Positions 9,735-19,806 of a stretch of 60,709 nucleotides of DNA are shown in pieces. Made by a program: the position numbers and the translations under genes. Under the pieces are notes generated by a model. The model ran no database searches, had not been told where the DNA came from, and saw only the letters and a list, made by a program, of their open reading frames with translations. The stretch is from Pseudomonadota bacterium (GTDB lineage Bacteria; Pseudomonadota; Gammaproteobacteria; Arenicellales; UBA868), in contig JABHUE010000050.1 in NCBI GenBank assembly GCA_018672825.1, positions 1-60,709 on the forward strand, read 5' to 3'. The stretch's first letter is position 1, and the number at the start of each line of letters is the position of its first letter.

Positions 9735-9810
9735 GGGTGCTTAGCTCAGCTGGCAGAGCGTCGCCCTTACAAGGCGAAGGTCGCAGGTTCGAACCCCGCA
9801 GCACCCACCA
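9735..9810 (+). tRNA. tRNA-Val (anticodon UAC)
   Basis: The 76-base gene includes encoded CCA. Acceptor GGGTGCT pairs with AGCACCC, the anticodon stem TCGCC/GGCGA holds loop CTTACAA with TAC at 34-36, and the T arm is GCAGGTTCGAACCCCGC. It begins 10 bases after hupB. Confidence 0.97.
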
Positions 9811-9846
9811 GGTTTGATAAATGCGCTCGAGTCAGGGAAATTATTT

Positions 9847-9923
9847 GGAGCGGTAGTTCAGTTGGTTAGAATACCGGCCTGTCACGCCGGGGGTCGCGGG
9901 TTCGAGTCCCGTCCGCTCCGCCA
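9847..9923 (+). tRNA. tRNA-Asp (anticodon GUC)
   Basis: The 77-base gene includes encoded CCA. Acceptor GGAGCGG pairs with CCGCTCC, anticodon stem CCGGC/GCCGG encloses CTGTCAC with GTC at 34-36, and the T arm is GCGGGTTCGAGTCCCGT. It is 36 bases after tRNA-Val and probably processed from the same precursor. Confidence 0.97.
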
Positions 9924-10003
9924 TCTCCTTGTCCCTCGTTTTATACTTCCTAGACCCTCGAATTTAAGACGCTTTGGGGTATATTGAAGAAGATGAAAAA
10001 TAG

Positions 10004-10032
10004 TTGATCAAAGGTGACTATTCTACTAATTC
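10004..10032 (+). promoter_or_regulatory. Candidate sigma-70 promoter for ppiD
   Basis: TTGATC (10004-10009) and TAATTC (10027-10032) are separated by 17 bases and end 27 bases before the ppiD start. Both hexamers deviate from consensus, so this is a modest prediction. Confidence 0.35.
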
Positions 10033-10059
10033 AGTTGATTTTTATTTTTAAGGCAGAAC

Positions 10060-11973
10060 ATGCTAACAGCTATTAAAGAACGCGCTTCAGGCTGGATTGC
10101 CTGGACGCTGGTCGCACTAATTTCTATTCCTTTTGCGCTATGGGGAATCAATTCCTATTTCGAAGGCGCTTCTAAAATTGTGGTAGCCACAGTCAACGGT
10201 GTTGAAATTGAAAAAACTGACTATCAGAGTTCGTTATCTGATCAACGCCGGATGCTTGTTCAAATGATGGGGCAAAACATTGACGCTGATTATTTTTCAA
10301 GCCGAGCTTTTAAGTTACAAGTTTTAGAGACCCTAATCGATTCGCGTCTTCAGGCAGAATACCTGCGGGATAGAGGTTTTCGGGTAACCGATGAACAGCT
10401 TTCGAAAAAGATCTCTTCGTTTTCGACCTTTCAAGTGGATGGCCAATTTGATTCCACTCGTTATGAGCAGCTCGTGCGGAATGCGGGTCTCAGCGTTGAA
10501 GGGTTCGAGCGCCAGCAGCGGCAACAGGGAGCGGTTGATCAGCTGAGAGCCGGTCTGAGAGGGAGTTCACTCGTTGTATCCTCGATGACCGATCGGGCAA
10601 TCGAATTGTTATACCAGCGCCGTATGGCACAGTTCACGGTCGTCGATATTGCCGTTTTCGAAGACAGCTTGGTTGTGGGTTCGGAGGCGTCACTTGATGA
10701 GTTTGACGCTAATAAATCGTTGTATGTACAGCCGGAACAGATGCAGATCGAGTTTATCCGACTATCGGTTGATCAGCTTGCAAAACAGGCGAATGTGAGT
10801 GAGCTCGAGCAGAGGGCGTTTTATGACAATAATGTCGAGCGATTCACGCAGCCTGAAAGTCGAACCGCCAGTCATATTTTGTTGTCATTAGCTGGCGATG
10901 CCGCTGAAGATGTGGCCGATACCTTGGAGCAAGAGGCGAAACGTATTGCAGCAAGAGCAAAATCTGGTGAAGATTTTGCACAACTTGCCGAAACGTATTC
11001 CAAGGATCCTGGGTCCGCATCTCGGGGCGGAGATCTTGGCATCATTCGACCGGGCGCGATGGCACCCTCATTCGAGACGGTTGTTTTCGATCTCAAAGAG
11101 GGTCAAATTAGTGATCCCGTGCGTACCGCCTATGGCTGGCACATTATCCAAGTCACCAATATTCGCGAGAGCGATGTCCGTCCTTTCGACGAGGTGATGA
11201 ATGAGATTAAGGCGATTCTTGAGCGGGAGTGGGCAGAAAACCAGTTCATTACTATGGCGGAAGATTTTCAGAATCTGATCTTTGAGCAGCCGGATTCCCT
11301 GAATTCAGCGTCAGATTTTCTCGGTACACCGATCGAGCGCAGCGACTGGTTCTCCAGAACAACTGGAGACGGCGTCGCCTCAAATGATCTTGTTCGTAAA
11401 ACGGCTTTTAGCCCAGAGGTATTGGTTGATCGTTTGAATAGCGAGATGCTTGAGATAGGCAGCGACACATTCGTTGCGGTTCGGTTCGCAGACTTTCGTG
11501 AGAAACGACAAAAAGACTTTAATGAAGTTAAAGATCAGATTGAGCGCGTGTTAGCAGCGCGGCTTGCGGCTGATGCGCAAGAGGAATTTGCAGAAAAGTT
11601 TGTCGCGACGTTGGAGTCTGGTGAGGATTGGGACAATTTACTTGCTCTGGAAGGCTTATCTTCAGCTGACTTGCCTGAGGATTTGGAAAACACGACTGAT
11701 GACGTTGCTAGAGCAGCTGCGAGAGTTGTTTATTCGGTGGGCGCGCCTAATCCAGGGACGCCGGTGTTTGGTAGCGCGCGATTGAGCGCTACAGACTACC
11801 TCATATATAAGCTCGATGAGGTCGTCGCGGGAAATATTTCACAGATCACCGGTGATCAAGTCAGCGAGGTTGAGGATTTAATTGAATCCCGCGTCGGCGA
11901 AGAACTACATGCTGGAATTGGCCGAGCGCTTCGAACGGCTGCCGACGTTCAGATTTTTGAAGAGTCTCTTTAG
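10060..11973 (+). CDS. ppiD: Periplasmic folding chaperone PpiD (SurA/parvulin family)
   Basis: Inner-membrane-anchored periplasmic chaperone that works at the Sec translocon exit. A single N-terminal anchor (about residues 12-32, WIAWTLVALISIPFALWGI) is followed by a SurA-like helical region and one parvulin-type domain near residues 265-365 (SRTASHILLSL to GWHIIQV). The remainder is a helical C-terminal chaperone region. Length of 637 is usual for PpiD. It converges with fabI, whose stop is about 30 bases away on the other strand. Confidence 0.95.
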   Translation: MLTAIKERASGWIAWTLVALISIPFALWGINSYFEGASKIVVATVNGVEIEKTDYQSSLSDQRRMLVQMMGQNIDADYFSSRAFKLQVLETLIDSRLQAEYLRDRGFRVTDEQLSKKISSFSTFQVDGQFDSTRYEQLVRNAGLSVEGFERQQRQQGAVDQLRAGLRGSSLVVSSMTDRAIELLYQRRMAQFTVVDIAVFEDSLVVGSEASLDEFDANKSLYVQPEQMQIEFIRLSVDQLAKQANVSELEQRAFYDNNVERFTQPESRTASHILLSLAGDAAEDVADTLEQEAKRIAARAKSGEDFAQLAETYSKDPGSASRGGDLGIIRPGAMAPSFETVVFDLKEGQISDPVRTAYGWHIIQVTNIRESDVRPFDEVMNEIKAILEREWAENQFITMAEDFQNLIFEQPDSLNSASDFLGTPIERSDWFSRTTGDGVASNDLVRKTAFSPEVLVDRLNSEMLEIGSDTFVAVRFADFREKRQKDFNEVKDQIERVLAARLAADAQEEFAEKFVATLESGEDWDNLLALEGLSSADLPEDLENTTDDVARAAARVVYSVGAPNPGTPVFGSARLSATDYLIYKLDEVVAGNISQITGDQVSEVEDLIESRVGEELHAGIGRALRTAADVQIFEESL

Positions 11974-12006
11974 CACCTCTACAGCATCTGTTTTTTTGTC
12001 TTCAAG

Positions 12007-12801
12007 TCATGTCTCCTCTGCAATCCGAGAACTAATGCCGACGGTGTTGAAACCCCCGTCGACATAAGTAATCTCGCCCGTGATGCCTGATGCTAAATCC
12101 GAACACAAGAACGCCGCAGTGTTACCAACTTCTTCAGTTGTGACGCCTCGACCGAGCGGAGCTGTGACTTCGTAAAAATGTAGCATTTGCTTAAGGCCTT
12201 TAATTCCTGCGGCAGCGAGCGTTTTGATTGGTCCTGCTGATATTCCATTAACTCGAATACCTTCGCTACCTAAAGATTGGGCAAGATACCGGACATTGGC
12301 TTCGAGGCTTGCTTTGGCCAGGCCCATTACGTTGTATCCAGGCATTGATCGTTCAGCACCAATATAACTAAGGGTCAGCATTGCGCCCCCTTCAGTCATC
12401 ATGCTTCGTAATGACTTAGCAAGTGCTGCAAAACTATAAGAGCTGATTTCATGCGCTGTTCTAAATCCCTCTCGAGTAACCGCATCGAGATACATACCTT
12501 CTAATTCCTCGCGAGGTGCATAGGCTATCGAGTGAACAAGAATATCAAGATGATCCCAATGTTTAGCGAGTTCATCTCTCATTTCCGCAATATTGCTATC
12601 TTGCGAGACATCACAAAGGATAGTTTTGGCAGATCCTAGTTCCGCCGCAAATTTTTCTGCTCTTCCACCTAATTTATCGTTTTCATAGGTGAGTACCAGT
12701 TCAGCCCCTTCACGGGCCATAGACTGTGCAATACCCCATGCAATGGAGCGATTTGACGCTACCCCGGTAATGAGCGCTCGTTTGCCTTTTAGGAATCCCA
12801 T
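12007..12801 (-). CDS. fabI: Enoyl-[acyl-carrier-protein] reductase (NADH)
   Basis: Catalyses the last step of each fatty acid elongation cycle, reducing enoyl-ACP with NADH in the cytosol. The short-chain reductase fold shows the FabI-type cofactor motif [11 protein letters not shown] and the active site Tyr146, Tyr156 and Lys163, the same positions as in E. coli FabI. Length of 264 is normal. This makes it the triclosan-sensitive type by family, which is inference. It faces ppiD tail to tail and is divergent from rsmJ with about 75 bases between start codons. Confidence 0.97.
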   Translation of the reverse strand: MGFLKGKRALITGVASNRSIAWGIAQSMAREGAELVLTYENDKLGGRAEKFAAELGSAKTILCDVSQDSNIAEMRDELAKHWDHLDILVHSIAYAPREELEGMYLDAVTREGFRTAHEISSYSFAALAKSLRSMMTEGGAMLTLSYIGAERSMPGYNVMGLAKASLEANVRYLAQSLGSEGIRVNGISAGPIKTLAAAGIKGLKQMLHFYEVTAPLGRGVTTEEVGNTAAFLCSDLASGITGEITYVDGGFNTVGISSRIAEET

Positions 12802-12877
12802 GTCTCGCTTTGTCCTTGGTTAAAATAACTAGAATGAACGTTTTATCCGAACCGGCATAAAGAGTCAAAATTTTGCA

Positions 12878-13612
12878 ATGCGCTCAATTGAGAAACAACT
12901 TTCTGTCTTTGCAGTATCGCGAAACGCTGATGATAAAGCAGCTCAGATTGCCCATGAACTCGGTGCAAAATTAGAAACTTCCGAAAGTGGCCTGTCAGGG
13001 CTAGTATTAGAGGTCTGGGAAGCAAGACTTGCTTTGCGCGATTATGACCGGCCTCGCACCCGTTCATTCTTTGTCGATTCTCAGATTCAGAGAAGGGTTG
13101 TTAGTTCCCGAGATCTTCTAGCCCGCGCCCTCGGTCAGAAATCAACTACAGTGATTGACGCGACAGCTGGATTTGGCGGCGATTCTTTTGATTTTTTACG
13201 ACGGGGTAAGCGAGTTTTTGCTGTTGAAAGAATTAGCTTGATCGTTTTTTTGCTGAAGGATGCGATAGCAAAAATTGAGGATTCTGAAGAGCGGAAGCGA
13301 ATCAGCGTGCTTGAAGCTGTGGCTCAAGATATCATTCCAAACCTGCCTTCCTGTGATGTCATTTTTTTGGACCCGATGTTCGAAGACGTTGAGAAAAGAA
13401 GTGCGAAACCTCGTAAAGCTCAACAATTATTGCGTTTGATTGCCGGTCCGAGCTCGGATTCAAATAGTCTGCTGGAAGTTGCCCGCGAGCATGCAAAACA
13501 AAGGGTGGTTGTGAAAAGACCGCGCCTTTCGTCGTCCTTAGGAGTAGAGCCAGATCATTGCTTTATGGGTAAATCGATTCGCTATGACGTATATTTTTCG
13601 AGGACAGCGTGA
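12878..13612 (+). CDS. rsmJ: 16S rRNA (guanine(1516)-N(2))-methyltransferase
   Basis: SAM-dependent methyltransferase modifying G1516 of 16S rRNA. The SAM-binding loop is DATAGFGGDSFDFLRRG near residues 90-106, the catalytic-region motif is VIFLDPMF, and the family-typical RVVVKRPRLS occurs near the C-terminus. Its 244 residues fit RsmJ (formerly YhiQ). No strong ribosome-binding site is visible before the ATG at 12878. Its TGA overlaps the GTG of rsmE by four bases, so the two rRNA methyltransferase genes are translationally coupled. Confidence 0.92.
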   Translation: MRSIEKQLSVFAVSRNADDKAAQIAHELGAKLETSESGLSGLVLEVWEARLALRDYDRPRTRSFFVDSQIQRRVVSSRDLLARALGQKSTTVIDATAGFGGDSFDFLRRGKRVFAVERISLIVFLLKDAIAKIEDSEERKRISVLEAVAQDIIPNLPSCDVIFLDPMFEDVEKRSAKPRKAQQLLRLIAGPSSDSNSLLEVAREHAKQRVVVKRPRLSSSLGVEPDHCFMGKSIRYDVYFSRTA

Positions 13613-14352
13613 AAAAAGAACACTGGTTTTTCGCAGAACACATTCCGAAGTGCGGTATTGAGACCGTATTGTCAGACACCGAGGCAAGTCATGCCGTTCG
13701 AACGAGGAGACTTCGTATCGATGACCCCTTGATTATTTTTGATGGCAAGGGACTGTCGGCAGGGGCTCGGATTATAGAAATATCTCATCGCCCATTAAAA
13801 GTCCGTTTGCATATCGGCGAGAGAGATTGGTCTCCCAAAAAAACGCCAAGTGTTCATTTAGTTTCGGCACTCCCTAAAGGAGATCGCCAGAATACGATGA
13901 TTGATATGGCAACTCAACTTGGAGTGGACGTGTTAACACCATTGGTGTGCGAGAGAAGTGTCAGTGTGTCTCGAAAGGGTAACCGGGATCGTTGGGAGCG
14001 GATAGTGATTGAGGCGTGCAAACAGAGCCATCGCCTCTGGCTGCCTACGCTTGCAGAAGAGTCTTCACTGGAAACATTTATACGGGATATTGATGAAGGC
14101 GCTACGGTTTTTGTTGGAGATAGTGACGGCGACACATTGGGAAGCTTCTCAAACATGTCTTTAAAAAAACTGGAAAAAGTATATCTGGTTATTGGTCCAG
14201 AGGGCGGATTTACTGTTTTTGAGCGCCAACTCCAAAAGCATGCTGGTTTTAAAATGCTATCGGTTGGCGATGGCATTCTTCGAACAGAGGCAGCAGCGGT
14301 CTCTCTTGTCGCGTCAATAATGGGGCTAGTGAGGCCGTCCTCCGTTATGTGA
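13609..14352 (+). CDS. rsmE: 16S rRNA (uracil(1498)-N(3))-methyltransferase
   Basis: SPOUT-class methyltransferase that makes m3U1498 in 16S rRNA. An N-terminal PUA-like RNA-binding part is followed by the trefoil-knot domain with LVSALPKGDRQNTMI, the SAM-site motif VIGPEGGFT and the C-terminal LRTEAAAVSLVA. It starts with GTG inside the rsmJ stop (GTGA). It ends tail to tail with valS, 15 bases apart. Confidence 0.95.
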   Translation: MKKEHWFFAEHIPKCGIETVLSDTEASHAVRTRRLRIDDPLIIFDGKGLSAGARIIEISHRPLKVRLHIGERDWSPKKTPSVHLVSALPKGDRQNTMIDMATQLGVDVLTPLVCERSVSVSRKGNRDRWERIVIEACKQSHRLWLPTLAEESSLETFIRDIDEGATVFVGDSDGDTLGSFSNMSLKKLEKVYLVIGPEGGFTVFERQLQKHAGFKMLSVGDGILRTEAAAVSLVASIMGLVRPSSVM

Positions 14353-14367
14353 GATGACTGACTCCCC

Positions 14368-17190
14368 TTAAGGCATATCTGAGATTCGCTGTTGTCGCGC
14401 TCGAAATTCATCGAGATCCCGATTAAGTTGTTTAACTCGATCGGTTTCTTTTTGGACAACGTCAGTCGGCGCTCGCTCAACGAATTTGGGGTTTTCAAGT
14501 TTTGCCTGACACTTCGCAAGATCGGTCGATAGTTTTTCAATCTCGCGGTGCAATCGGGCCAATTCAGCGTCGCGATCAATAAGAGAGCCCATTGGGACCA
14601 GGATCTTTAATGCCCCCGTGAGGGCAGTGGCGTGGTCTCCATCTGGCTCAATGTCATCGTTAATCAAGCTCAGTTTCTCGAGTCTTGCGAGAGGTACTAA
14701 CACCCATTCAAATTGCTTAATTCGCCACTGGTCTTGTTCATTATTAGTTTGAAGTAGGGCGGGTAGCATTTGCCTCGGATCAATATTCATTTCACCACGT
14801 ATGTTTCGAACTCCGCCGATAACCGATTTCAACCACTCCATGTCTGCTAACGAATCTTCGTCAACGGTAAAGTCGTCACTGCTTGGGTACTTCTGATTGA
14901 TAACACTGCTATTTATCTCATCATCTGGTTGCGTGATTCGCTGCCATAAGGTCTCTGAAATAAAGGGCATTAAGGGGTGCAGAAGGCGCAGCGAATTATC
15001 CAATATGGTCGTCAGGGTGTGACGCACCACATCTTTTTGCTCCGGAGACAATTCAGGACTCGCGAGCTGAATCTTGGCAATCTCAAGATACCAGCTGCAG
15101 TACTCATCCCAGATAAACGTATGAAGGGTTTGGGCGACTTGATCAAATCGATAGATGTTCATTGATTTTTCAACAGACTCGCAAACCTCAGATAATTTCG
15201 ATTCGATCCATTTTTCAGCGACTCCTTTTGGCGCGTTTGATCCAGAAATTTTTGAAACAGATGATGTATTCATCTCAACAAAGCGTGCAGCGTTCCAGAG
15301 TTTGTTGCAAAAATTTCGAAAACCCTCTATTCGACCTAAGTCAAATCGAATATCGCGTCCTTGGGTTGCCAGACTTGCAAATGTGAACCTCAACGCGTCA
15401 GTACCAAAAGAGGGGATTCCATTTGGGAATTGTTTTCGGGTGGTTTGTGCGATCTGTTTTGCCATCTTTGGCTGCATTAAGCCAGCGGTCCGTTTCTCAA
15501 CAAGTGTTTCAAGATCAATCCCGTCGATCAGGTCCAGTGGGTCGAGAACATTCCCTTTTGATTTAGACATTTTCTGGCCATCAGAGTCGCGAACTAGCCC
15601 GTGCACATAGACTTGATGAAAAGGAACGTCACCCGCAAATTTCAGGCCAAACATGATCATCCGAGCGACCCAGAAAAATATAATGTCAAAACCTGTTACT
15701 AAAACACTAGTGGGATAGAACGTCTTAAATTCTTCTGTAGGGTTGGGCCACCCCAAAGTGGAAAAAGGCCAAAGAGCTGACGAGAACCAGGTATCCAGTA
15801 CATCTTCATCCTGGTGTAGATCAACTTCTTTGCCATGGTGCTCTGCGGCTTTTGCATTAGCTTCCGAAGCAGTCATGGCAACAAAAATATTTCCTTCCTC
15901 GTCGTACCAAGCTGGAATTCGGTGCCCCCACCAGATCTGCCGTGAAATACACCAATCTTGAATATTGTGCATCCAGTCAAAATAAGTGCGACTCCAGTTT
16001 TCCGGTACAAACGTTATACGACCATCCTCGACTGCCTCGATGGCAGGTTTAGCGAGAGGTTTGGTTTTTACAAACCACTGATCGGTCAGGTATGGCTCCA
16101 CGACGGCTTGGGTTCTATCACCTCTAGGAACCATAAGCGTGTGATCATCTATTTTCTCGATGAGATTTTGGGCCTGAAGATCGCTGATGATTTTTTTACG
16201 CGCCTCCAAACGGTCCAGTCCATGATAAACGGACTGTGGGAGGTCAATGGCAGCGCTCGGGCTGAGAATATTGATCGGTTCAAATCCATGACGGTTACCG
16301 ACTTCATAGTCGTTGAAATCATGGGCTGGCGTGATTTTTAGACATCCAGTGCCAAAATCTGGATCGACGTAGTCGTCGGAAATCACGGGTATTTTACGAT
16401 CGGTTAGAGGAAGGCAAACACGCTGGCCAACAAGGTGAGCGTATCGATCATCGTCTGGATGAACAGCAACTGCGACATCTCCCAGCATGGTTTCAGGACG
16501 TGTGGTGGCGACTACAACGAACCCGGCTCCATTTTCAAACGGATAGCGAAGATGCCAAAGAGAGCCCTTTTCCTCTTCAGAAATTACCTCTAAATCAGAG
16601 AGGGCGGTATGAAGAATAGGATCCCAATTGACAAGTCGCTTGCCACGATAAATGAGGTTTTCCTGATAGAGTTTTACAAATACTTCTCTTACGGCTGTCG
16701 ATAGGTCCTCATCCATTGTGAAGCGCTCTCGACTCCAATCAAGTGATGCACCCATTCGCCTTAGTTGACGGGTAATGGTTCCACCCGATTCACGTTTCCA
16801 CTGCCAGATGCGGTCGATGAAGTCATTTCGTCCTAGATCGTGCCGGGTCTTTCCTTCCGAATTTAGTTGGCGTTCCACCACCATTTGAGTTGCGATGCCA
16901 GCGTGATCGGTGCCAGCTTGCCAAAGGGTTCTGTGACCTCGCATCCGATGGTAGCGAGTCAAAGCATCCATTATTGTGTCTTGAAATGCATGGCCCATAT
17001 GAAGGCTGCCGGTTACGTTAGGGGGCGGTATCGCGATACAGAAAGGAGGGCCTTCTCCGGACGGCTTAAAGGCTCCCTGTTGCTCCCATGCTTCATACAG
17101 GGCTTGCTCTATAGCATGTGGATCATACGCTTTGTTTGTTTCTTCTTGGGTCACGGGTTGAATGTCTTCAAATGTTGGAGATTTAATCAT
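14368..17190 (-). CDS. valS: Valine--tRNA ligase
   Basis: Class I aminoacyl-tRNA synthetase charging tRNA-Val. The HIGH-type motif appears in [14 protein letters not shown] near residue 60 and the KMSKS loop as [13 protein letters not shown] near residue 550; the editing domain and a C-terminal coiled-coil arm ([19 protein letters not shown]) are present. The frame is open to an ATG at 17208, but the ATG at 17190 overlaps the stop of the preceding gene as TAATG and has GGAG about 9 bases upstream, so it is the likelier start. This gives 940 residues. Confidence 0.97.
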   Translation of the reverse strand: MIKSPTFEDIQPVTQEETNKAYDPHAIEQALYEAWEQQGAFKPSGEGPPFCIAIPPPNVTGSLHMGHAFQDTIMDALTRYHRMRGHRTLWQAGTDHAGIATQMVVERQLNSEGKTRHDLGRNDFIDRIWQWKRESGGTITRQLRRMGASLDWSRERFTMDEDLSTAVREVFVKLYQENLIYRGKRLVNWDPILHTALSDLEVISEEEKGSLWHLRYPFENGAGFVVVATTRPETMLGDVAVAVHPDDDRYAHLVGQRVCLPLTDRKIPVISDDYVDPDFGTGCLKITPAHDFNDYEVGNRHGFEPINILSPSAAIDLPQSVYHGLDRLEARKKIISDLQAQNLIEKIDDHTLMVPRGDRTQAVVEPYLTDQWFVKTKPLAKPAIEAVEDGRITFVPENWSRTYFDWMHNIQDWCISRQIWWGHRIPAWYDEEGNIFVAMTASEANAKAAEHHGKEVDLHQDEDVLDTWFSSALWPFSTLGWPNPTEEFKTFYPTSVLVTGFDIIFFWVARMIMFGLKFAGDVPFHQVYVHGLVRDSDGQKMSKSKGNVLDPLDLIDGIDLETLVEKRTAGLMQPKMAKQIAQTTRKQFPNGIPSFGTDALRFTFASLATQGRDIRFDLGRIEGFRNFCNKLWNAARFVEMNTSSVSKISGSNAPKGVAEKWIESKLSEVCESVEKSMNIYRFDQVAQTLHTFIWDEYCSWYLEIAKIQLASPELSPEQKDVVRHTLTTILDNSLRLLHPLMPFISETLWQRITQPDDEINSSVINQKYPSSDDFTVDEDSLADMEWLKSVIGGVRNIRGEMNIDPRQMLPALLQTNNEQDQWRIKQFEWVLVPLARLEKLSLINDDIEPDGDHATALTGALKILVPMGSLIDRDAELARLHREIEKLSTDLAKCQAKLENPKFVERAPTDVVQKETDRVKQLNRDLDEFRARQQRISDMP

Positions 17191-17720
17191 TAATTGTCGC
17201 TCCACCATGGAGTCAAGCGACTTCGAATATCGGTCGATAATTTATTCCGTAAAGATTCTGGAAGCGACTCTCCAGAGTATGATGAAAGTCTTTTTTCAAC
17301 GGTAACAACTAGTTCATCGACTAACTCAGTTAGATAATCTTGGTTGTCATCTTTATTGACATTTGTGAACTCAATTCCTGATTTTTTGGGATGATCATGA
17401 CTTTTGTTTGCAGTATCGATTGATGTGTCGTTATCTTTCGTTTGTCCCGCTCCGGGATGCTTGAGCGCGGAAGCAACCTCTTCAATTAATGGTTCAATAG
17501 ATTCCGTAGCGCTAGTTTTTGACTCAAACATATCTACGGTTTCAGGATCGTCATTTTCCGGGGTCAGATCATTGTCGATATCAATATTTTCCTGCGCACT
17601 TTTTTCAATCGCGCCTTCCAGCTTTGGCGACAGTTCAGTTGCTGAAGACCCTTCGCCAATGAATCTACCGAGCGATTCAAGCTGGTTGATCAGTTGATCT
17701 CGAATTTTATCGTGGCTCAT
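17190..17720 (-). CDS. Acidic protein of unknown function between holC and valS
   Basis: A 176-residue cytosolic protein without signal peptide. The N-terminal two thirds is very acidic and probably disordered; the last 55 residues ([20 protein letters not shown] to TPWWSDN) look helical and may be the conserved part. Its stop overlaps the valS start (TAATG), and it follows holC by 17 bases, so it belongs to the pepA-holC-valS unit. Pseudomonads often carry an uncharacterised small gene at this position. I cannot assign a role. Confidence 0.7.
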   Translation of the reverse strand: MSHDKIRDQLINQLESLGRFIGEGSSATELSPKLEGAIEKSAQENIDIDNDLTPENDDPETVDMFESKTSATESIEPLIEEVASALKHPGAGQTKDNDTSIDTANKSHDHPKKSGIEFTNVNKDDNQDYLTELVDELVVTVEKRLSSYSGESLPESLRNKLSTDIRSRLTPWWSDN

Positions 17721-17737
17721 AAGAGTCGACTCGGAAC

Positions 17738-18166
17738 CTAGACTTTATGAGTGACAGGCTCGACGCCATTATCACGATAAAATTTGAACCGATTTCTTGC
17801 GAGCTGACGCTCGGAGTCATCGGTTCCAACAATTTCTGCAACTCTTGAAAATAGGCTAAAAGTTGATACCGGTGTATTTGCCATTGAAATTACAATTTCG
17901 GCAACATCGGGACTAGGGTCGTCACAACCTAATATCACCCGAACTAATTCATCGGTCTTGCCGAGTAATCCATGCGGGATAAAACTACTTGAAGAGAAAG
18001 TCCATAATCGCTCGTCCATCTGAGTCAATTGATCAGGTGTTTGACAGTAAAGATATACGTGCTTTCCAGACTGAAAAGCTTTCTCAGTGACTCGACAGGC
18101 AAGCGTATAACGCCCGTCAGGCGTATCACTGGAGGGAACATAAAAATCTACGCGGCAGGATGCCAT
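17738..18166 (-). CDS. holC: DNA polymerase III subunit chi
   Basis: The chi subunit links the clamp loader to single-stranded DNA-binding protein through the SSB C-terminus. The 142 residues match HolC: RVDFYVPSS at the start, ACRVTEKAFQSGKHVYLYC, the MDERLWTFSSSSFIPHGL segment and a late FKFYRDNG. The gene follows pepA by 3 bases, so they are co-translated. The pepA-holC-valS order is conserved in gammaproteobacteria. Confidence 0.95.
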   Translation of the reverse strand: MASCRVDFYVPSSDTPDGRYTLACRVTEKAFQSGKHVYLYCQTPDQLTQMDERLWTFSSSSFIPHGLLGKTDELVRVILGCDDPSPDVAEIVISMANTPVSTFSLFSRVAEIVGTDDSERQLARNRFKFYRDNGVEPVTHKV

Positions 18167-18169
18167 AAA

Positions 18170-19666
18170 TCAATCGCTGGCTCGGTTGATCAGAAAGCGA
18201 GTTAATAGCGAGACGGGTCGACCGGTCGCACCTTTATTTGCACCCGACTGCCATGCGGTTCCTGCGATATCGAGGTGAGCCCACTTCATGCTCTCGGTGA
18301 AACGAGCTAAAAAGCACGCGGCTGTCACGGCGCCAGCCGTGCGACCACCAATATTTGCCATGTCCGCAAATGGCGTATTGAGTTGCTTCTGATATTCTTT
18401 CCACACCGGCATTCGCCATGCTCGATCTCGGGCGTTTTCGCCACACTCTAGAAGTTCATTGGCTAACTGGTCGTCAGTAGAGAATAAACCCGTGGCTGGA
18501 TTTCCGAGCGCGACCACACAGGCACCGGTCAATGTGGCGATATCTATGACTGCTGACGGACTGTAACGCTCAGCATATGTAATGGCATCACACAAAATGA
18601 GGCGTCCTTCAGCATCGGTATTGAGAATTTCAATCGTTTTGCCTGACATGCTGGTGACAACATCTCCAGGCTTGTTTGCGGCACCATCGGGAAGGTTCTC
18701 ACTGCTTGGTACGATGCCCACGACGTTAAGTTTCAGCTTGAGTTCGGCAGCAGCTGTTAGTGCGCCAAAGACGCTTGCTCCGCCGCACATGTCGTATTTC
18801 ATCTCGTCCATAGCACCCGCTGGCTTGAGCGAAATGCCACCTGCGTCAAAGGTGAGGCCTTTACCAATGAGAACCACCGGGGCTTGCCCGCGCTTTCCAC
18901 CCTGATATTCCATGGTAATCAGTTTTGCCGGTTCACGACTTCCGCGAGATACCGATAATAACGCCCCCATTTTAAGGGCTTTCATTTTGGCTTCGTCAAG
19001 AACTTGGACTTTGAGCCCATGTGTTCTGACAAGTTTCTTTGCCTCGCCAGCTAAAAAACTTGGTGTACATAGGTTTCCAGGGAGATCGCTAAGCCGCTTT
19101 GCTAACGCAACGCCGTTACCAATTGCGTTTCCTTCACGAATACCTTCTTTAAGTAAAGGCTCGTTGCGAATATTTCCGCTTTGCAGAGAGACCCTCGCTA
19201 GAGAGCACTGGGCATCTTTGCGAGCTTTGCCTTTCATGGTCTTGAGTTGAATGAAGCGGTAACGTGCGTTATGAATGGCCTGCACAACAATTCGCGCTTT
19301 CGATTTATTATCAAGTCCCGATACACTGACTTCTGGGAGCGTGCTGACTGCGCTAATTGAGCGTGTCTTGCATAATTCGCGTGCCGCCGCTGATGCGGCT
19401 GCTGCGAAGTCATCTGCGTCGGGCTTGTCACCAATTCCCACTAACAATAATCTTTTAGCGTTGATACCCTGTGGCTTAGGAATTACGATGGCGCTTCCCG
19501 GTCGTCCGTTGAAGTCTCCTGAGTCTAAAATTCCTTCGACGAGTCGATTTGTTGCTTTTTCAATCTTGCGAACGGTTGCAGATTGCTCTGCCTTTTCATT
19601 AATTCCAATAATTAGACAGTCAGTACGAGTGTTTACAATATCGACAGAAGAGAGCTGAATTTTCAT
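18170..19666 (-). CDS. pepA: Cytosol aminopeptidase (leucyl aminopeptidase, M17)
   Basis: Hexameric two-metal exopeptidase that removes N-terminal residues; in some bacteria it also binds DNA at Xer sites. The M17 signature NTDAEGRL is present, as are the metal and substrate residues in GKGLTFDAGGISLKPA and MKYDMCGGA. An N-terminal macro-like domain precedes the catalytic domain. Length of 498 is typical. It is divergent from lptF across about 140 bases, a conserved arrangement that places both promoters there. Confidence 0.97.
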   Translation of the reverse strand: MKIQLSSVDIVNTRTDCLIIGINEKAEQSATVRKIEKATNRLVEGILDSGDFNGRPGSAIVIPKPQGINAKRLLLVGIGDKPDADDFAAAASAAARELCKTRSISAVSTLPEVSVSGLDNKSKARIVVQAIHNARYRFIQLKTMKGKARKDAQCSLARVSLQSGNIRNEPLLKEGIREGNAIGNGVALAKRLSDLPGNLCTPSFLAGEAKKLVRTHGLKVQVLDEAKMKALKMGALLSVSRGSREPAKLITMEYQGGKRGQAPVVLIGKGLTFDAGGISLKPAGAMDEMKYDMCGGASVFGALTAAAELKLKLNVVGIVPSSENLPDGAANKPGDVVTSMSGKTIEILNTDAEGRLILCDAITYAERYSPSAVIDIATLTGACVVALGNPATGLFSTDDQLANELLECGENARDRAWRMPVWKEYQKQLNTPFADMANIGGRTAGAVTAACFLARFTESMKWAHLDIAGTAWQSGANKGATGRPVSLLTRFLINRASD

Positions 19667-19806
19667 AAAGTCCTAGATTTGCAGTTGCGGTAAACGACTT
19701 GCGATGGGATCACAATGTCGATTCGCGTAAAATAGGGGTCTATTGTCCTAGTTAATTCATCGATCTGTCAAAGTTCAAATCCTCAGGAAGCCACAAACTC
19801 CATCCC

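Noticed and set aside
13914-14579. 221-residue minus-strand frame spanning rsmE and the valS end
   Set aside because: Overlaps two certain genes; no coherent protein features.
15155-15610. 151-residue plus-strand frame inside valS
   Set aside because: Antisense shadow of a conserved synthetase region.
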